Source: CAYXAA01 sp964462985 (lineage in GTDB: Bacteria > Pseudomonadota > Alphaproteobacteria > Rhizobiales > Stappiaceae). Taken from it: a DNA stretch of 64,000 nucleotides. This document shows, one piece after another, positions 51,396-60,093 of this stretch (position 1 is the stretch's first letter; every line of letters starts with the position of its first letter). The notes beneath the pieces were generated by a model. That model did no database searches. It was not told where the DNA came from and saw only the letters and a program-made list of their open reading frames with translations. Where the stretch lies: the NCBI GenBank assembly GCA_964462985.1, contig CAYXAA010000026.1:1-64000 (forward strand), given 5' to 3'. A program made the translations under genes and the position numbers.

Positions 51396-52565
51396 ATGGC
51401 CCGTCAGGATTACCTCTTCACGTCGGAGTCGGTGTCCGAAGGACATCCCGACAAGCTTTGCGACCGCGTATCCGACACGGTCGTCGATGCCTTTCTACGT
51501 GAAATGCCCGAGGCCCGTGTGGCCTGCGAGACGCTGGCAACGACCAACCGCGTCGTTATTGCTGGCGAGACCCGTGGCCCCAACACGTTGACGCCCGAGT
51601 ACATTGCGCACCTGGCGCGGCTGGCGATCAAGGACATCGGCTACGAACAGGACGGTTTCCACTGGGAGACCTGCGACATCGCCGTCCACCTTCACGCCCA
51701 ATCAGCGCATATTGCCCAGGGCGTCGACGCGTCCGAAAACAAGGACGAAGGCGCCGGCGATCAGGGCATCATGTTCGGCTACGCCTGCAGAGAGACCCCC
51801 GAATTGATGCCCGCGCCGATCTACTACGCCCACAAGATTCTCCGCACGCTGGCGGAGGCCCGGAAGTCCGGCCGCGAGCCTGCGCTCGGCCCGGACGCCA
51901 AGAGCCAGGTCACCGTGCGTTACGAAGATGGCCGGCCGGTCGGCGTCACCTCGATCGTGCTGTCGACCCAGCACATTGATCCGGATCTCACGTCGGACGA
52001 CGTGCGTAAGATCGTCGAGCCGTACATCGTCGCCTCCCTGCCGTCGGGCTGGATCTCCGGCGAGACGGTGTGGCACGTCAATCCGACCGGTAAATTCGTC
52101 ATCGGCGGACCCGACGGCGATTGCGGTCTTACCGGACGCAAGATCATCGTCGACACCTACGGCGGTGCGGCCCCGCACGGCGGCGGCGCCTTCTCCGGCA
52201 AGGATCCCACCAAGGTCGATCGCTCGGCCGCCTATGCCGCGCGCTATCTTGCAAAGAACGTCGTCGCTGCCGATCTCGCGGACCGTTGCACGATCCAGCT
52301 GTCCTATGCCATCGGCATCGCCGAACCGCTGTCGGTCTATGTCGATCTCCACGGCACGGGCCGCGTCGAGGAGGCCAAGCTGGAGAATGCGCTGCGCGGT
52401 GTCATGCGCCTGACGCCGCGCGGCATTCGCGAGCATCTCGGCCTGAACCGGCCGATCTATGCACGGACGGCGGCCTACGGTCACTTCGGCCGCGAGCCGG
52501 AGTCCGATGGCGGCTTCTCCTGGGAAAAGATCGACCTCGTCCACGCGCTACGCGACGCCGTCTGA
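51396..52565 (+). CDS. metK: S-adenosylmethionine synthetase
   Basis: A 389-residue methionine adenosyltransferase making SAM from methionine and ATP. Conserved segments are FTSESVSEGHPDKLCDRVSD at the N-terminus, the methionine-loop region DQGIMFGYAC, and GGGAFSGKDPTKVDRSAAY, the ATP/metal-binding glycine-rich part. The length is close to the usual 384-400. The ribosome site is GAAGGA nine bases upstream. A perfect terminator-like hairpin lies just before it, and trmB follows by 72 bp. Confidence 0.97.
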   Translation: MARQDYLFTSESVSEGHPDKLCDRVSDTVVDAFLREMPEARVACETLATTNRVVIAGETRGPNTLTPEYIAHLARLAIKDIGYEQDGFHWETCDIAVHLHAQSAHIAQGVDASENKDEGAGDQGIMFGYACRETPELMPAPIYYAHKILRTLAEARKSGREPALGPDAKSQVTVRYEDGRPVGVTSIVLSTQHIDPDLTSDDVRKIVEPYIVASLPSGWISGETVWHVNPTGKFVIGGPDGDCGLTGRKIIVDTYGGAAPHGGGAFSGKDPTKVDRSAAYAARYLAKNVVAADLADRCTIQLSYAIGIAEPLSVYVDLHGTGRVEEAKLENALRGVMRLTPRGIREHLGLNRPIYARTAAYGHFGREPESDGGFSWEKIDLVHALRDAV

Positions 52566-52637
52566 TTGTTTGCATCCGCGACGGTTTGCCGCCCGCGCCA
52601 TAATACAGCCGGGCGGCCGCAATTCTCATCGATCGAC

Positions 52638-53324
52638 ATGACCGACCGCCCCCAAGGCTCCTTCTTCGGCCGCCGCGTCGGCAAGCCGCTCCGCAGCCGG
52701 CAAAAGACTTTGATGGAATCCGTGCTGCCCGAGCTGCGGATCGACATCACGGCACCGGCTCCCGTCCCACTGTCGCGGTTATTCTCCACGGCGGTTTCGG
52801 CGATCTGGTTGGAGATCGGGTTCGGCGGCGGCGAACATCTTCTTCACGAAGCCGAGCGGCTGCCGGAAACCGGCTTCATTGGTGTGGAGCCGTTTGTCGC
52901 CGGCATGGCGAAGGCCGTGGCGGCAATTCATGAGGCTCAGCTCGGCAACGTCCGGCTTTACGACGATGATGCTGGTCTCGTGCTGGACTGGCTGCCGGAG
53001 GCCTCCCTCGCTGGGGTCTATCAACTTTATCCAGATCCCTGGCCCAAGCGGCGACACTGGAAGCGACGCTTCGTCAATGCAGCCAATCTCGACCGCCTGG
53101 CCCGTGTCATGCAGCCTGGAGCGCCGTTTCGCTTCGCCAGCGACATCGACAGCTATGTCGATCAGGTCCTCGTGCTCGCTCGAGATCACCCCGCCTTTGA
53201 ATGGACGGCGACCCGATCGGCCGATTGGAAGACGCCGTGGCAGCCGTGGTCGGGCACTCGCTATGAGCAGAAGGCGCTGCGCGAGGGTCGCGTTCCACGA
53301 TACCTGGAGCTGCGAAGAATCTGA
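52638..53324 (+). CDS. trmB: tRNA (guanine46-N7)-methyltransferase TrmB
   Basis: A 228-residue SAM-dependent methyltransferase that forms m7G46 in tRNA variable loops. SAM binds at LEIGFGGGEHL near residue 58, and YQLYPDPWPKRRHWKRR is the TrmB catalytic/tRNA-binding signature. Length is standard. The ATG at 52638 gives MTDRPQGSFFGRR, the usual alphaproteobacterial start. It directly follows metK, which supplies its cofactor, although this may be coincidence. Confidence 0.95.
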   Translation: MTDRPQGSFFGRRVGKPLRSRQKTLMESVLPELRIDITAPAPVPLSRLFSTAVSAIWLEIGFGGGEHLLHEAERLPETGFIGVEPFVAGMAKAVAAIHEAQLGNVRLYDDDAGLVLDWLPEASLAGVYQLYPDPWPKRRHWKRRFVNAANLDRLARVMQPGAPFRFASDIDSYVDQVLVLARDHPAFEWTATRSADWKTPWQPWSGTRYEQKALREGRVPRYLELRRI

Positions 53325-53389
53325 TTGCGCGTGATCGCGGACCAGTTCGGTCCGGTCGGAGGATAGCCGGGCGTCAGGCGCGCGCTTCA

Positions 53390-53776
53390 TTGTTGCCTTT
53401 CCATTTCAGTGGCATGTCGGCCCCCATAACGCCCTCCCTCGCGCTCGAACCGGAAACCGTCGCTCAGATCCAGGCCGGCTGCGACGTCATCCGCGGCGTG
53501 CTTGGCAATTCCGTTGTGGCACTCTACCTCTATGGATCGGCGGTAGCGGGTGGCCTCCGTCCGAGCAGCGATGTCGACCTCCTTGCCCTCATTGACCGCT
53601 CGCTGTTCGACGACGAGCGGGCCGTACTCATCCGGCGGGTTCTGCCAACCGCGGCAGGCCATCTTTCCTCGACTCAGCTGGACCGGCAACCGCGAACCAG
53701 TTCATCGCCGCTCGCCCCTTGCACCGTGCGCCGAAATCGCTATATTGCCGCCAAAGTTCTCTTGCGGCTCAGCTGA
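53390..53776 (+). pseudogene. N-terminal remnant of an AadA-like aminoglycoside nucleotidyltransferase
   Basis: The 128-codon frame opens with a nucleotidyltransferase core, VVALYLYGSAVAGGLRPSSD then VDLLALIDRSL, very like AadA-type ANT(3'')/streptomycin adenylyltransferases, which have about 260 residues. After GHLSSTQ (near 53690) the similarity stops, and the remaining codons run over the rimP promoter and attenuator region. The C-terminal domain and the aspartates and glutamates it supplies are missing, so activity is not expected. Start is TTG at 53390 or ATG at 53414, without a clear ribosome site. A short MNT-type antitoxin is an alternative, but the AadA-specific spacing of the GSAVAGGL block argues against it. 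Confidence 0.7.
53718..53745 (+). promoter_or_regulatory. Promoter of the rimP-nusA operon
   Basis: CTTGCA (53718-53723) and CTATAT (53740-53745) are separated by 16 bp. The -10 is a perfect match to the rhizobial CTATAT consensus and the -35 resembles CTTGAC. The predicted transcription start is near 53752, upstream of two hairpins and about 135 nt before rimP. Confidence 0.55.
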
Positions 53777-53788
53777 GCGGTTCAAGAG
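53759..53788 (+). promoter_or_regulatory. Antiterminator-like hairpin in the rimP leader
   Basis: CTCTTG (53759-53764) pairs with CAAGAG (53783-53788), and GCTC/GAGC (53767-53770 and 53775-53778) pair inside. Its 3' strand AAGAG is the first part of the terminator stem that follows, so both cannot form together. Confidence 0.5.
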
Positions 53789-53820
53789 TGGGCCCGCCCG
53801 GGACCCGCTCTTTTTTATTT
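53784..53820 (+). terminator. Intrinsic terminator in the rimP leader
   Basis: AAGAGTGGG (53784-53792) pairs with CCCGCTCTT (53804-53812) over 9 positions (one wobble), extended inside by CC/GG. It is followed by TTTTATTT after the stem, six T in a row in all. It lies 65 bp before rimP and downstream of the operon promoter, the position of an attenuator. Confidence 0.8.
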
Positions 53821-53885
53821 CCCGAAGGCTGCCGCAAAGGGCGACACGATGCCGGCTTTCCGGTGCGGCCGAGGCAACAAACACG

Positions 53886-54467
53886 GTGCAGGATCACGAA
53901 CCGAGACTGGTGACGGAACACGGGCTCGAGGCGCGCGTCGCCGCGATCGTGGAGCCCGTGGTCGAGGACCTGGGCTATCGGCTGGTTCGCATCAAGATCT
54001 CGAGTCTCAATGGCTGCACGTTGCAGATCATGGCAGAGCGGCCGGACGGTACAATGTCCGTGGAGGACTGCGAAGCAGTCAGCCGAGCAGTTTCGCCGGT
54101 GCTCGACGTCGACGACCCGATCAACAGGGCCTACCATCTCGAGGTTTCATCACCCGGGATCGACCGGCCCCTGGTGCGTCGCGGCGATTTCGATCGCTGG
54201 AGCGGCCACGAGGCGAAAATCGAGATGGCTGTTGCCCAGCACGGGCGCAAGCGGTTTCGGGGCCTGGTGCTCGGCAGCCGCGGGGACGCAGTGGCCCTGC
54301 GCCTGCCCGACGCGGCGGAGGGACAGCCGAACGAGATCGAACTGCCGATTGCAGATATCGGAGAGGCTCGACTTGTGCTTACGGATGCGCTGATCGAGGC
54401 TGCACTGAAGGCCGACAAGGCGGCAAGGCAAGGTCGGAACACAGCGTCTGACGGCGGGATCAGTTAA
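53886..54467 (+). CDS. rimP: Ribosome maturation factor RimP
   Basis: A 193-residue factor for 30S subunit maturation. The two-domain RimP fold shows IVEPVVEDLGYRLVRIKI near residue 20, MSVEDCEAVSRAVSPVLD and YHLEVSSPGIDRPL, all diagnostic. The start is a GTG at 53886 with GAGG 11 bases upstream; a second GTG eight codons on is possible. The open frame runs further upstream over the AadA remnant but that part is noncoding. It opens the rimP-nusA-ylxR-infB operon, 86 bp before nusA. Confidence 0.94.
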   Translation: MQDHEPRLVTEHGLEARVAAIVEPVVEDLGYRLVRIKISSLNGCTLQIMAERPDGTMSVEDCEAVSRAVSPVLDVDDPINRAYHLEVSSPGIDRPLVRRGDFDRWSGHEAKIEMAVAQHGRKRFRGLVLGSRGDAVALRLPDAAEGQPNEIELPIADIGEARLVLTDALIEAALKADKAARQGRNTASDGGIS

Positions 54468-54553
54468 GGGGATCGACGCGGCCACTAGCCGGACGGCGTC
54501 CGGTCCCAAAGACAACCACGCCATGGACATGGCGTGACGAGGAGTGACCTGAA

Positions 54554-56191
54554 ATGGCAATCAGTGCGAACCGGCTCGAGCTTCTGCAGATTGCGGATGC
54601 GGTGGCGCGCGAGAAGACGATCGACCGAGGGATCGTGATTGCGGCCATGGAGGATGCGATCCAGAAGGCCGCGCGGTCGCGCTACGGCACCGAGACGGAG
54701 GTCCGCGCCGAGATCAACTCCCGCACCGGCGAGATCAAGCTGCAACGCCTGTTGCTCGTCGTCGATAAGGTCGAGAACATCTCGACCGAGATCGGGATCG
54801 AGGAAGCCAAGCGCCGAAATCCCGAGGCTCAGCTCGGCGATTACATCGCGGAACCGCTGCCGCCTCTCGATTTCGGGCGCATTGCCGCCCAGTCAGCCAA
54901 GCAGGTGATCGTGCAGAAAGTGCGCGAGGCCGAGCGCGATCGCCAGTATGACGAGTTTAAGGACAGGATCGGCGAAATCATCAATGGCGTCGTCAAGCGT
55001 GTCGAATATGGCAACGTCATTGTCGACCTCGGCCGGGGCGAAGCGATCGTGCGGCGCGACGAGTTGATCCCGCGGGAAACTTTTCGCAACGGTGATCGAA
55101 TTCGCGCCTATATATATGATGTGCGGCGCGAGCAGCGCGGCCCCCAGATATTCCTGTCGCGGACCCATCCGCAGTTCATGGCCAAACTGTTCGCGCAGGA
55201 GGTACCGGAAATCTACGATGGTGTCATCGAGATCAAGGCCGTCGCCCGCGATCCGGGCTCGCGCGCCAAGATCGCGGTGATCTCCAAGGACAGTTCGATC
55301 GATCCGGTCGGTGCGTGCGTCGGTATGCGTGGCAGTCGCGTGCAGGCCGTGGTCGGCGAGTTGCAGGGCGAGAAGATCGACATCATCCCCTGGAACCCGG
55401 ATGCGGCGACCTTCATCGTCAACGCGCTGCAGCCGGCGGAAGTCACCAAGGTTGTGCTCGACGAGGACGCCGAGCGCATCGAGGTGGTTGTGCCCGACGA
55501 CCAACTGTCGCTCGCCATCGGGCGGCGCGGCCAGAATGTCCGCCTCGCCTCACAGCTCACGGGCTGGGCGATCGACATCATGACGGAGCAGGAAGAATCG
55601 GAGCGCCGCCAGAAGGAGTTTGCCGAACGCTCACAGCTTTTCATGGAGGCGCTTAACGTCGACGAGATGGTCGGCCAACTGCTTGCCTCGGAAGGCTTCA
55701 CCTCCGTCGAGGAAGTGGCCTATGTTGACCTCGACGAGGTCTCGACCATCGAGGGCTTTGACGAGGAGACCGCCGAGGAGATCCAGGCACGGGCCCGCGA
55801 GCATCTGGAAGAACTCGAGGCGAAGCTCGACGAGGAGCGCAGGGAACTCGGCGTCGCCGACGAGCTGCGAGAGATCCCGGGAATCACCACCGCGATGATG
55901 GTGGCGCTCGGCAAGGATGGCGTGCTGACGATCGAGGATCTGGCCGGTTGCGCCACCGACGATCTCGTCGGCTGGACCGAGCGGTCTAACGGCGACGTCA
56001 CCCGTCACGCTGGGGCTCTCAGCGCGTTCGATGTAAGCCGGGCCGACGCCGAAGAGATGATCATGGCTGCCCGCATCAAGGCGGGTTGGGTCACGCCCGA
56101 GGATCTCCTGGCCGACGAGGAACTTCCGGAGGCGGTCGAAGAGGAGGCCGTGACGGAGCCGCTTCACACCGGTGTCGTCCGCGAAGGTTAA
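54554..56191 (+). CDS. nusA: Transcription termination/antitermination factor NusA
   Basis: A 545-residue RNA-polymerase-associated factor. It has the N-terminal RNAP-binding domain (about 1-125), an S1 domain (about 135-200), KH1 and KH2 (about 205-350, with KIAVISKDSSIDPVGACVG and SLAIGRRGQNVRLASQLTG), and acidic C-terminal helix-hairpin-helix repeats (about 360-500). The tail beyond is acidic, as in other alphaproteobacteria. Ribosome site AGGAG lies just upstream. In enterobacteria NusA regulates its own operon, which is relevant to the attenuator found before rimP. Confidence 0.97.
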   Translation: MAISANRLELLQIADAVAREKTIDRGIVIAAMEDAIQKAARSRYGTETEVRAEINSRTGEIKLQRLLLVVDKVENISTEIGIEEAKRRNPEAQLGDYIAEPLPPLDFGRIAAQSAKQVIVQKVREAERDRQYDEFKDRIGEIINGVVKRVEYGNVIVDLGRGEAIVRRDELIPRETFRNGDRIRAYIYDVRREQRGPQIFLSRTHPQFMAKLFAQEVPEIYDGVIEIKAVARDPGSRAKIAVISKDSSIDPVGACVGMRGSRVQAVVGELQGEKIDIIPWNPDAATFIVNALQPAEVTKVVLDEDAERIEVVVPDDQLSLAIGRRGQNVRLASQLTGWAIDIMTEQEESERRQKEFAERSQLFMEALNVDEMVGQLLASEGFTSVEEVAYVDLDEVSTIEGFDEETAEEIQARAREHLEELEAKLDEERRELGVADELREIPGITTAMMVALGKDGVLTIEDLAGCATDDLVGWTERSNGDVTRHAGALSAFDVSRADAEEMIMAARIKAGWVTPEDLLADEELPEAVEEEAVTEPLHTGVVREG

Positions 56192-56225
56192 GCCGGGATC
56201 GGGCCCCGGCAACACGGAGGCCTAG

Positions 56226-56873
56226 GTGCCGAGAAAGAACGAACCTATGGAGCGGTGCTGTGCGCTCACCCGTGAGGTGCGGCCAGTCTCCGAGTTGATC
56301 CGGTTCGTTGCGGCACCGGACGGGTCGATCGTCCCTGACCTGAAGTCCATCCTGCCAGGCCGCGGGGTGTGGATCACGGCGACCAGGCCCGCGGTCGAGA
56401 GGGCGGAGAAGAAGAAGGTGTTCGGCCGTGCCCTCAAGGCCGAGGTTCGGGTCGACCCGGGCCTTGCCGATCGGGTTGACGGTCTGATGGAACGGGCAGC
56501 GCTCGGTGCGCTGTCCCTGACGCGCAAGGCCGGTCAGATCGTGACCGGCTTTGCAAAAGTCGAAGCGGCCTTGAAGGCCGAACCGGTGACGGGCCTGATC
56601 CATGCCTCCGACGGAGCGGAGGAGGGCTTGCGCAAGCTCCTTGCGATCGTCACGGCACGGTTTGGCGACGCAGGCGGACTTCCGGTCGTCCGTCTGTTCA
56701 CGTCGACTCAATTGGATTTGGCATTGGGCCGATCAAATGTGATACATGCTGCACTGCTCGCGGGCCGGGCGAGCGAGGGGTTTCTGACGCGCACGTATGC
56801 GTTGGAACGATTCAGGACGCAGCCCGCGGCACAGATCCGTGGGCAGGCGGCCGGCGCGGATGTTCAGGACTGA
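56226..56873 (+). CDS. YlxR-type RNA-binding protein fused to an L7Ae-like domain
   Basis: A 215-residue protein with an N-terminal YlxR (DUF448) domain (about 8-85, with ERCCALTREVRPVSELIRFV and GRGVWITATRPAVE) and a C-terminal L7Ae/YlxQ-like RNA-binding domain (about 92-185, with ALSLTRKAGQIVTGFAKVE). In Firmicutes these are separate genes ylxR and ylxQ between nusA and infB; fusion is common in alphaproteobacteria. Role in translation or RNA processing is inferred. GTG start with GGAGG six bases upstream. Confidence 0.92.
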   Translation: MPRKNEPMERCCALTREVRPVSELIRFVAAPDGSIVPDLKSILPGRGVWITATRPAVERAEKKKVFGRALKAEVRVDPGLADRVDGLMERAALGALSLTRKAGQIVTGFAKVEAALKAEPVTGLIHASDGAEEGLRKLLAIVTARFGDAGGLPVVRLFTSTQLDLALGRSNVIHAALLAGRASEGFLTRTYALERFRTQPAAQIRGQAAGADVQD

Positions 56874-56880
56874 AGGCGAT

Positions 56881-59520
56881 ATGAGCGAAACGAAGAATCC
56901 AGGCGACAAGACGATCAGCGTCGAACGCAAGACGCTGGGCCTGAAACGGACCGGGTTGGAGCAGGGCACGGTGCGCCAAAGCTTCTCCCACGGCCGGTCG
57001 AAGGCCGTCGTCGTGGAGAAGAAGAAGCGTCGGATCACGCTGCCGGGCCAAGAGGGCAAGCCGGAAGCGGAAACGACGGTGCGCGCGGATGCGCAGCCGG
57101 AGCGCCGCCCCGAGGCCGATCGTGTGGCGCCACGGGCCGATTCTGCCCGGCGTCCGTCGACGTCCGGTACTGCCCAGCGTTCGAGGGGCAGCGGCACGGT
57201 GCTGCGCACGCTGACGGAGGAAGAGGCGGCCGCCCGGGCCGCGGCGCTGCGTGAGGCCCAAATCCGCGAGGTCGAGGAACGAAAGCGGCGCGAGGAAGAG
57301 GCGCGGCGTCAGGCTGAGCTGGAAGCCCGCCGCAAAGCCGAGGAAGAGGCCCGCCGTGCCCTTGAGGCCGAGGAGGCTGCCCGGCGTGCGGCTGAAGAAA
57401 GCACTGCAGAACCCGAGGCAAAACCGGCCGAGGCCGAGCCGGTCGTGGCCGAGCCTGCAGTCGAGCAGCCGGTTGCCAGAAAGCCCGAAACGCCGAAGAT
57501 CGAGGAGCGGGTGCCGAGCCGCCTCAAGCCGGAAGTCGACGACGAGGATGAAGGTCGCAAGACTGTCAAAGCGGTCAAGCGACCCAAGTCCGCGCCGGTG
57601 CGAGCACCCAGCCGGACCGGCGAAGACCGCCGTCGCTCGAAGCTGACGATCGCGGCCGCCACCGGCGACAGCGAAGAAGGTCGCAGCCGCTCGCTCGCGG
57701 CCTTGCGCCGACGCCGTGAGAAAGAACGCCGCTCCGGCCAGCAGACCGTGCGTGAAAAAATTTCCCGCGAGGTGATTCTGCCCGAGGCGATCACGATCCA
57801 GGATCTTGCCAATCGGATGGCCGAGCGTGCCGTCGATGTCATCAAGCTCCTCATGAAACAGGGGCAGATGTTGAAGATCAACGACGTGATAGATGCCGAT
57901 ACCGCCGAGCTGATCGCCGAAGAACTCGGCCACACAGTCAAGCGCGTCTCCGAATCTGACGTGGAGGAGGGCCTGTTCCAGGCTGCCGACGCACCCGAAA
58001 CCCTGAAGCCGCGTCCGCCTGTCGTGACCATCATGGGCCACGTGGACCATGGCAAGACCTCGCTGCTCGACGCGATCCGCAACGCCAGCGTGGTTTCCGG
58101 CGAGGCGGGAGGCATCACGCAGCACATTGGCGCCTATCAGGTCGAGAAGGACGGCAACAAGATCACCTTCATCGACACGCCGGGCCATGCGGCCTTTACG
58201 GCGATGCGCGCTCGCGGCGCCAAGGCGACAGACATTGTCATCCTGGTCGTGGCCGCCGACGATGGCGTCAAGCCGCAGACCAAGGAGGCTATCGCGCACG
58301 CCAAAGCGGCTGGCGTTCCTATCATCGTGGCGATTAACAAGATCGACAAGCCAGACGCCGATCCGAACAAGGTCCGCACCGAACTGCTCAGCGAAGAGAT
58401 CGTGGTCGAATCGATGGGCGGCGATGTCATCGACGTCGAGGTCTCGGCGCTCAAGCGCACCAATCTCGACAAGCTGCTGGAGATGGTGCTGCTGCAGGCC
58501 GAGGTGCTTGAGCTTCAGGCGAACCCCGACCGGACGGCCGAAGGCGTGGTGATCGAGGCGCAGCTCGACAAGGGCCGCGGACCGGTGGCAACCGTACTGG
58601 TGCAGAAGGGTACGCTCAAGGTCGGCGACATCCTGGTGGCCGGCGCCGAATGGGGCCGCGTCCGTGCCATGCTCGACGAGAACGGCAAGCAACAGGCCGA
58701 GGCCGGTCCATCAAAGCCGGTCGAAGTGCTTGGCTTCCAAGGCACGCCGGATGCTGGTGACATGGTCGCCGTGGTCGAGAACGAAGCCCGTGCCCGCGAG
58801 ATCGTCGACTACCGCCAGCGTCAGAAGCGCGAAAAGGCGTCGGTCCGCGCGATCGGAAGCCGCGGCTCGCTCGAGCAGATGATGAACCGTCTGCAGCAGG
58901 CCGGGAAGAAGGAATTCGCGCTTGTGGTCAAGGGCGACGTCCAAGGGTCTGTCGAAGCCATCGTCGGCGCGCTGGAGAGTCTTGGCAACGAGGAGGTTGG
59001 AGCCCGCGTGCTGCATGCGGCGGTCGGCGGCATCACGGAGAGCGATGTCACGCTTGCAGCTGCCTCGAACGCTCCGATCATCGGCTTCAACGTCCGCGCC
59101 AACAAACAGGCCCGCGAGGCGGCCGAGCGCGAAGGCATCGAGATCCGCTACTACAACATCATCTACGACCTGGTGGACGACGTGAAGGCGGCCATGTCGG
59201 GCCTCCTGTCGCCGGAGCGGCGCGAGACCTTCCTCGGCAATGCTGAGGTTCGCGAGATCTTTCAGATCTCCAAGGTGGGCAAGGTCGCTGGCTGCCTGGT
59301 TACCGAAGGTGTCGTTGAGCGCGGAGCCGATGTCCGACTCATCCGCAACGATGTCGTTGTTCACGAGGGCAAGCTCGGTACGCTCAAGAGGTTTAAGGAT
59401 GATGTCAACCAGGTCGTTTCCGGCCAAGAGTGCGGCATGAACTTTGTCAATTATCAGGACATGCGCCCCGGTGACATCATCGAGTGCTTCCGCGTCGAGC
59501 AGGTCGCCCGTACCCTCTGA
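56881..59520 (+). CDS. infB: Translation initiation factor IF-2
   Basis: An 879-residue GTPase that brings initiator fMet-tRNA to the 30S subunit. The N-terminal part (about 1-300) is variable and highly charged, with repeated Arg/Glu/Ala coiled-coil sequence (about 105-190). The conserved IF2-N domain (about 295-350) precedes the G domain with GHVDHGKTS (about 386), DTPGHAAFT and NKIDKPDADP. The C-terminal domains C1 and C2 are complete and it ends IECFRVEQVARTL. The ATG is 8 bp after the ylxR-type gene. Confidence 0.97.
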   Translation: MSETKNPGDKTISVERKTLGLKRTGLEQGTVRQSFSHGRSKAVVVEKKKRRITLPGQEGKPEAETTVRADAQPERRPEADRVAPRADSARRPSTSGTAQRSRGSGTVLRTLTEEEAAARAAALREAQIREVEERKRREEEARRQAELEARRKAEEEARRALEAEEAARRAAEESTAEPEAKPAEAEPVVAEPAVEQPVARKPETPKIEERVPSRLKPEVDDEDEGRKTVKAVKRPKSAPVRAPSRTGEDRRRSKLTIAAATGDSEEGRSRSLAALRRRREKERRSGQQTVREKISREVILPEAITIQDLANRMAERAVDVIKLLMKQGQMLKINDVIDADTAELIAEELGHTVKRVSESDVEEGLFQAADAPETLKPRPPVVTIMGHVDHGKTSLLDAIRNASVVSGEAGGITQHIGAYQVEKDGNKITFIDTPGHAAFTAMRARGAKATDIVILVVAADDGVKPQTKEAIAHAKAAGVPIIVAINKIDKPDADPNKVRTELLSEEIVVESMGGDVIDVEVSALKRTNLDKLLEMVLLQAEVLELQANPDRTAEGVVIEAQLDKGRGPVATVLVQKGTLKVGDILVAGAEWGRVRAMLDENGKQQAEAGPSKPVEVLGFQGTPDAGDMVAVVENEARAREIVDYRQRQKREKASVRAIGSRGSLEQMMNRLQQAGKKEFALVVKGDVQGSVEAIVGALESLGNEEVGARVLHAAVGGITESDVTLAAASNAPIIGFNVRANKQAREAAEREGIEIRYYNIIYDLVDDVKAAMSGLLSPERRETFLGNAEVREIFQISKVGKVAGCLVTEGVVERGADVRLIRNDVVVHEGKLGTLKRFKDDVNQVVSGQECGMNFVNYQDMRPGDIIECFRVEQVARTL

Positions 59521-59542
59521 CCCTGCCGCAAGACGTGCTCGC

Positions 59543-59577
59543 GGCGCCGGCGGACAATCCGCCGGCGCCTTGCTTTT
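59543..59577 (+). terminator. Rho-independent terminator after infB
   Basis: GGCGCCGGCGGA (59543-59554) pairs perfectly with TCCGCCGGCGCC (59558-59569) over 12 bp with a CAA loop, followed by TTGCTTTT. It should end the rimP-nusA-infB message. rbfA starts 70 bp later, so it needs its own promoter or read-through. Confidence 0.8.
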
Positions 59578-59646
59578 CCCGGCGGCGCGGTTCGGGGTGG
59601 GTGATCCAGCCGAGCGGCCGACGACGACCTAAACAAGACCAGGACC

Positions 59647-60093
59647 ATGACACGGTCACGAAACGCAACGACAGGCATGCCGTCGCAGCGCCAGCTCAGG
59701 GTCGGCGAACTCGTACGCAAGGAGCTGTCGGACATCCTGACGCGGGGCGGCTTTTCCGACCCCGACCTCGACGGTGCCATCATCACCGTGCCAGAGGTGC
59801 GCATGTCTCCTGACCTGAGGCTAGCGACCTGCCTCGTGATGCCGCTGGGCGGACGCAATGGCGACAAGGTCGTGCGCGCCATGAACCGCAGTGCCAAGTA
59901 CTTTCGCGGACAGGTATCGCGCCGGCTGACAATGAAATTCATGCCGGACCTGCGTTTCGTGCTCGACACCCGCTTCGACGACGACGACCGTATCGACCGC
60001 CTGCTGCACACGCCGAAGGTCCGGCGCGACCTCGATGAGGACGGGGGCGACGCACCTGGGGCCGACGATGCGGACGGGACTCAGGTCCGATGA
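59647..60093 (+). CDS. rbfA: Ribosome-binding factor A
   Basis: A 148-residue KH-fold factor that binds the 30S subunit and helps mature the 16S 5' end, important in cold. The core contains RVGELVRKELSDIL near residue 18 and VRAMNRSAKYFRGQVSRRL. An acidic C-terminal tail (about 128-148) is typical of rhizobial RbfA. It overlaps truB by ATGA (60090-60093). Confidence 0.95.
   Translation: MTRSRNATTGMPSQRQLRVGELVRKELSDILTRGGFSDPDLDGAIITVPEVRMSPDLRLATCLVMPLGGRNGDKVVRAMNRSAKYFRGQVSRRLTMKFMPDLRFVLDTRFDDDDRIDRLLHTPKVRRDLDEDGGDAPGADDADGTQVR

Noticed and set aside
53550..53885. In-frame extension upstream of rimP over the AadA remnant
   Set aside because: It crosses a strong terminator and promoter, and RimP aligns only from the GTG at 53886.
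56812..58692. 626-codon open frame on the minus strand
   Set aside because: Antisense shadow of infB, whose charged repetitive N-terminal part leaves the opposite strand open.
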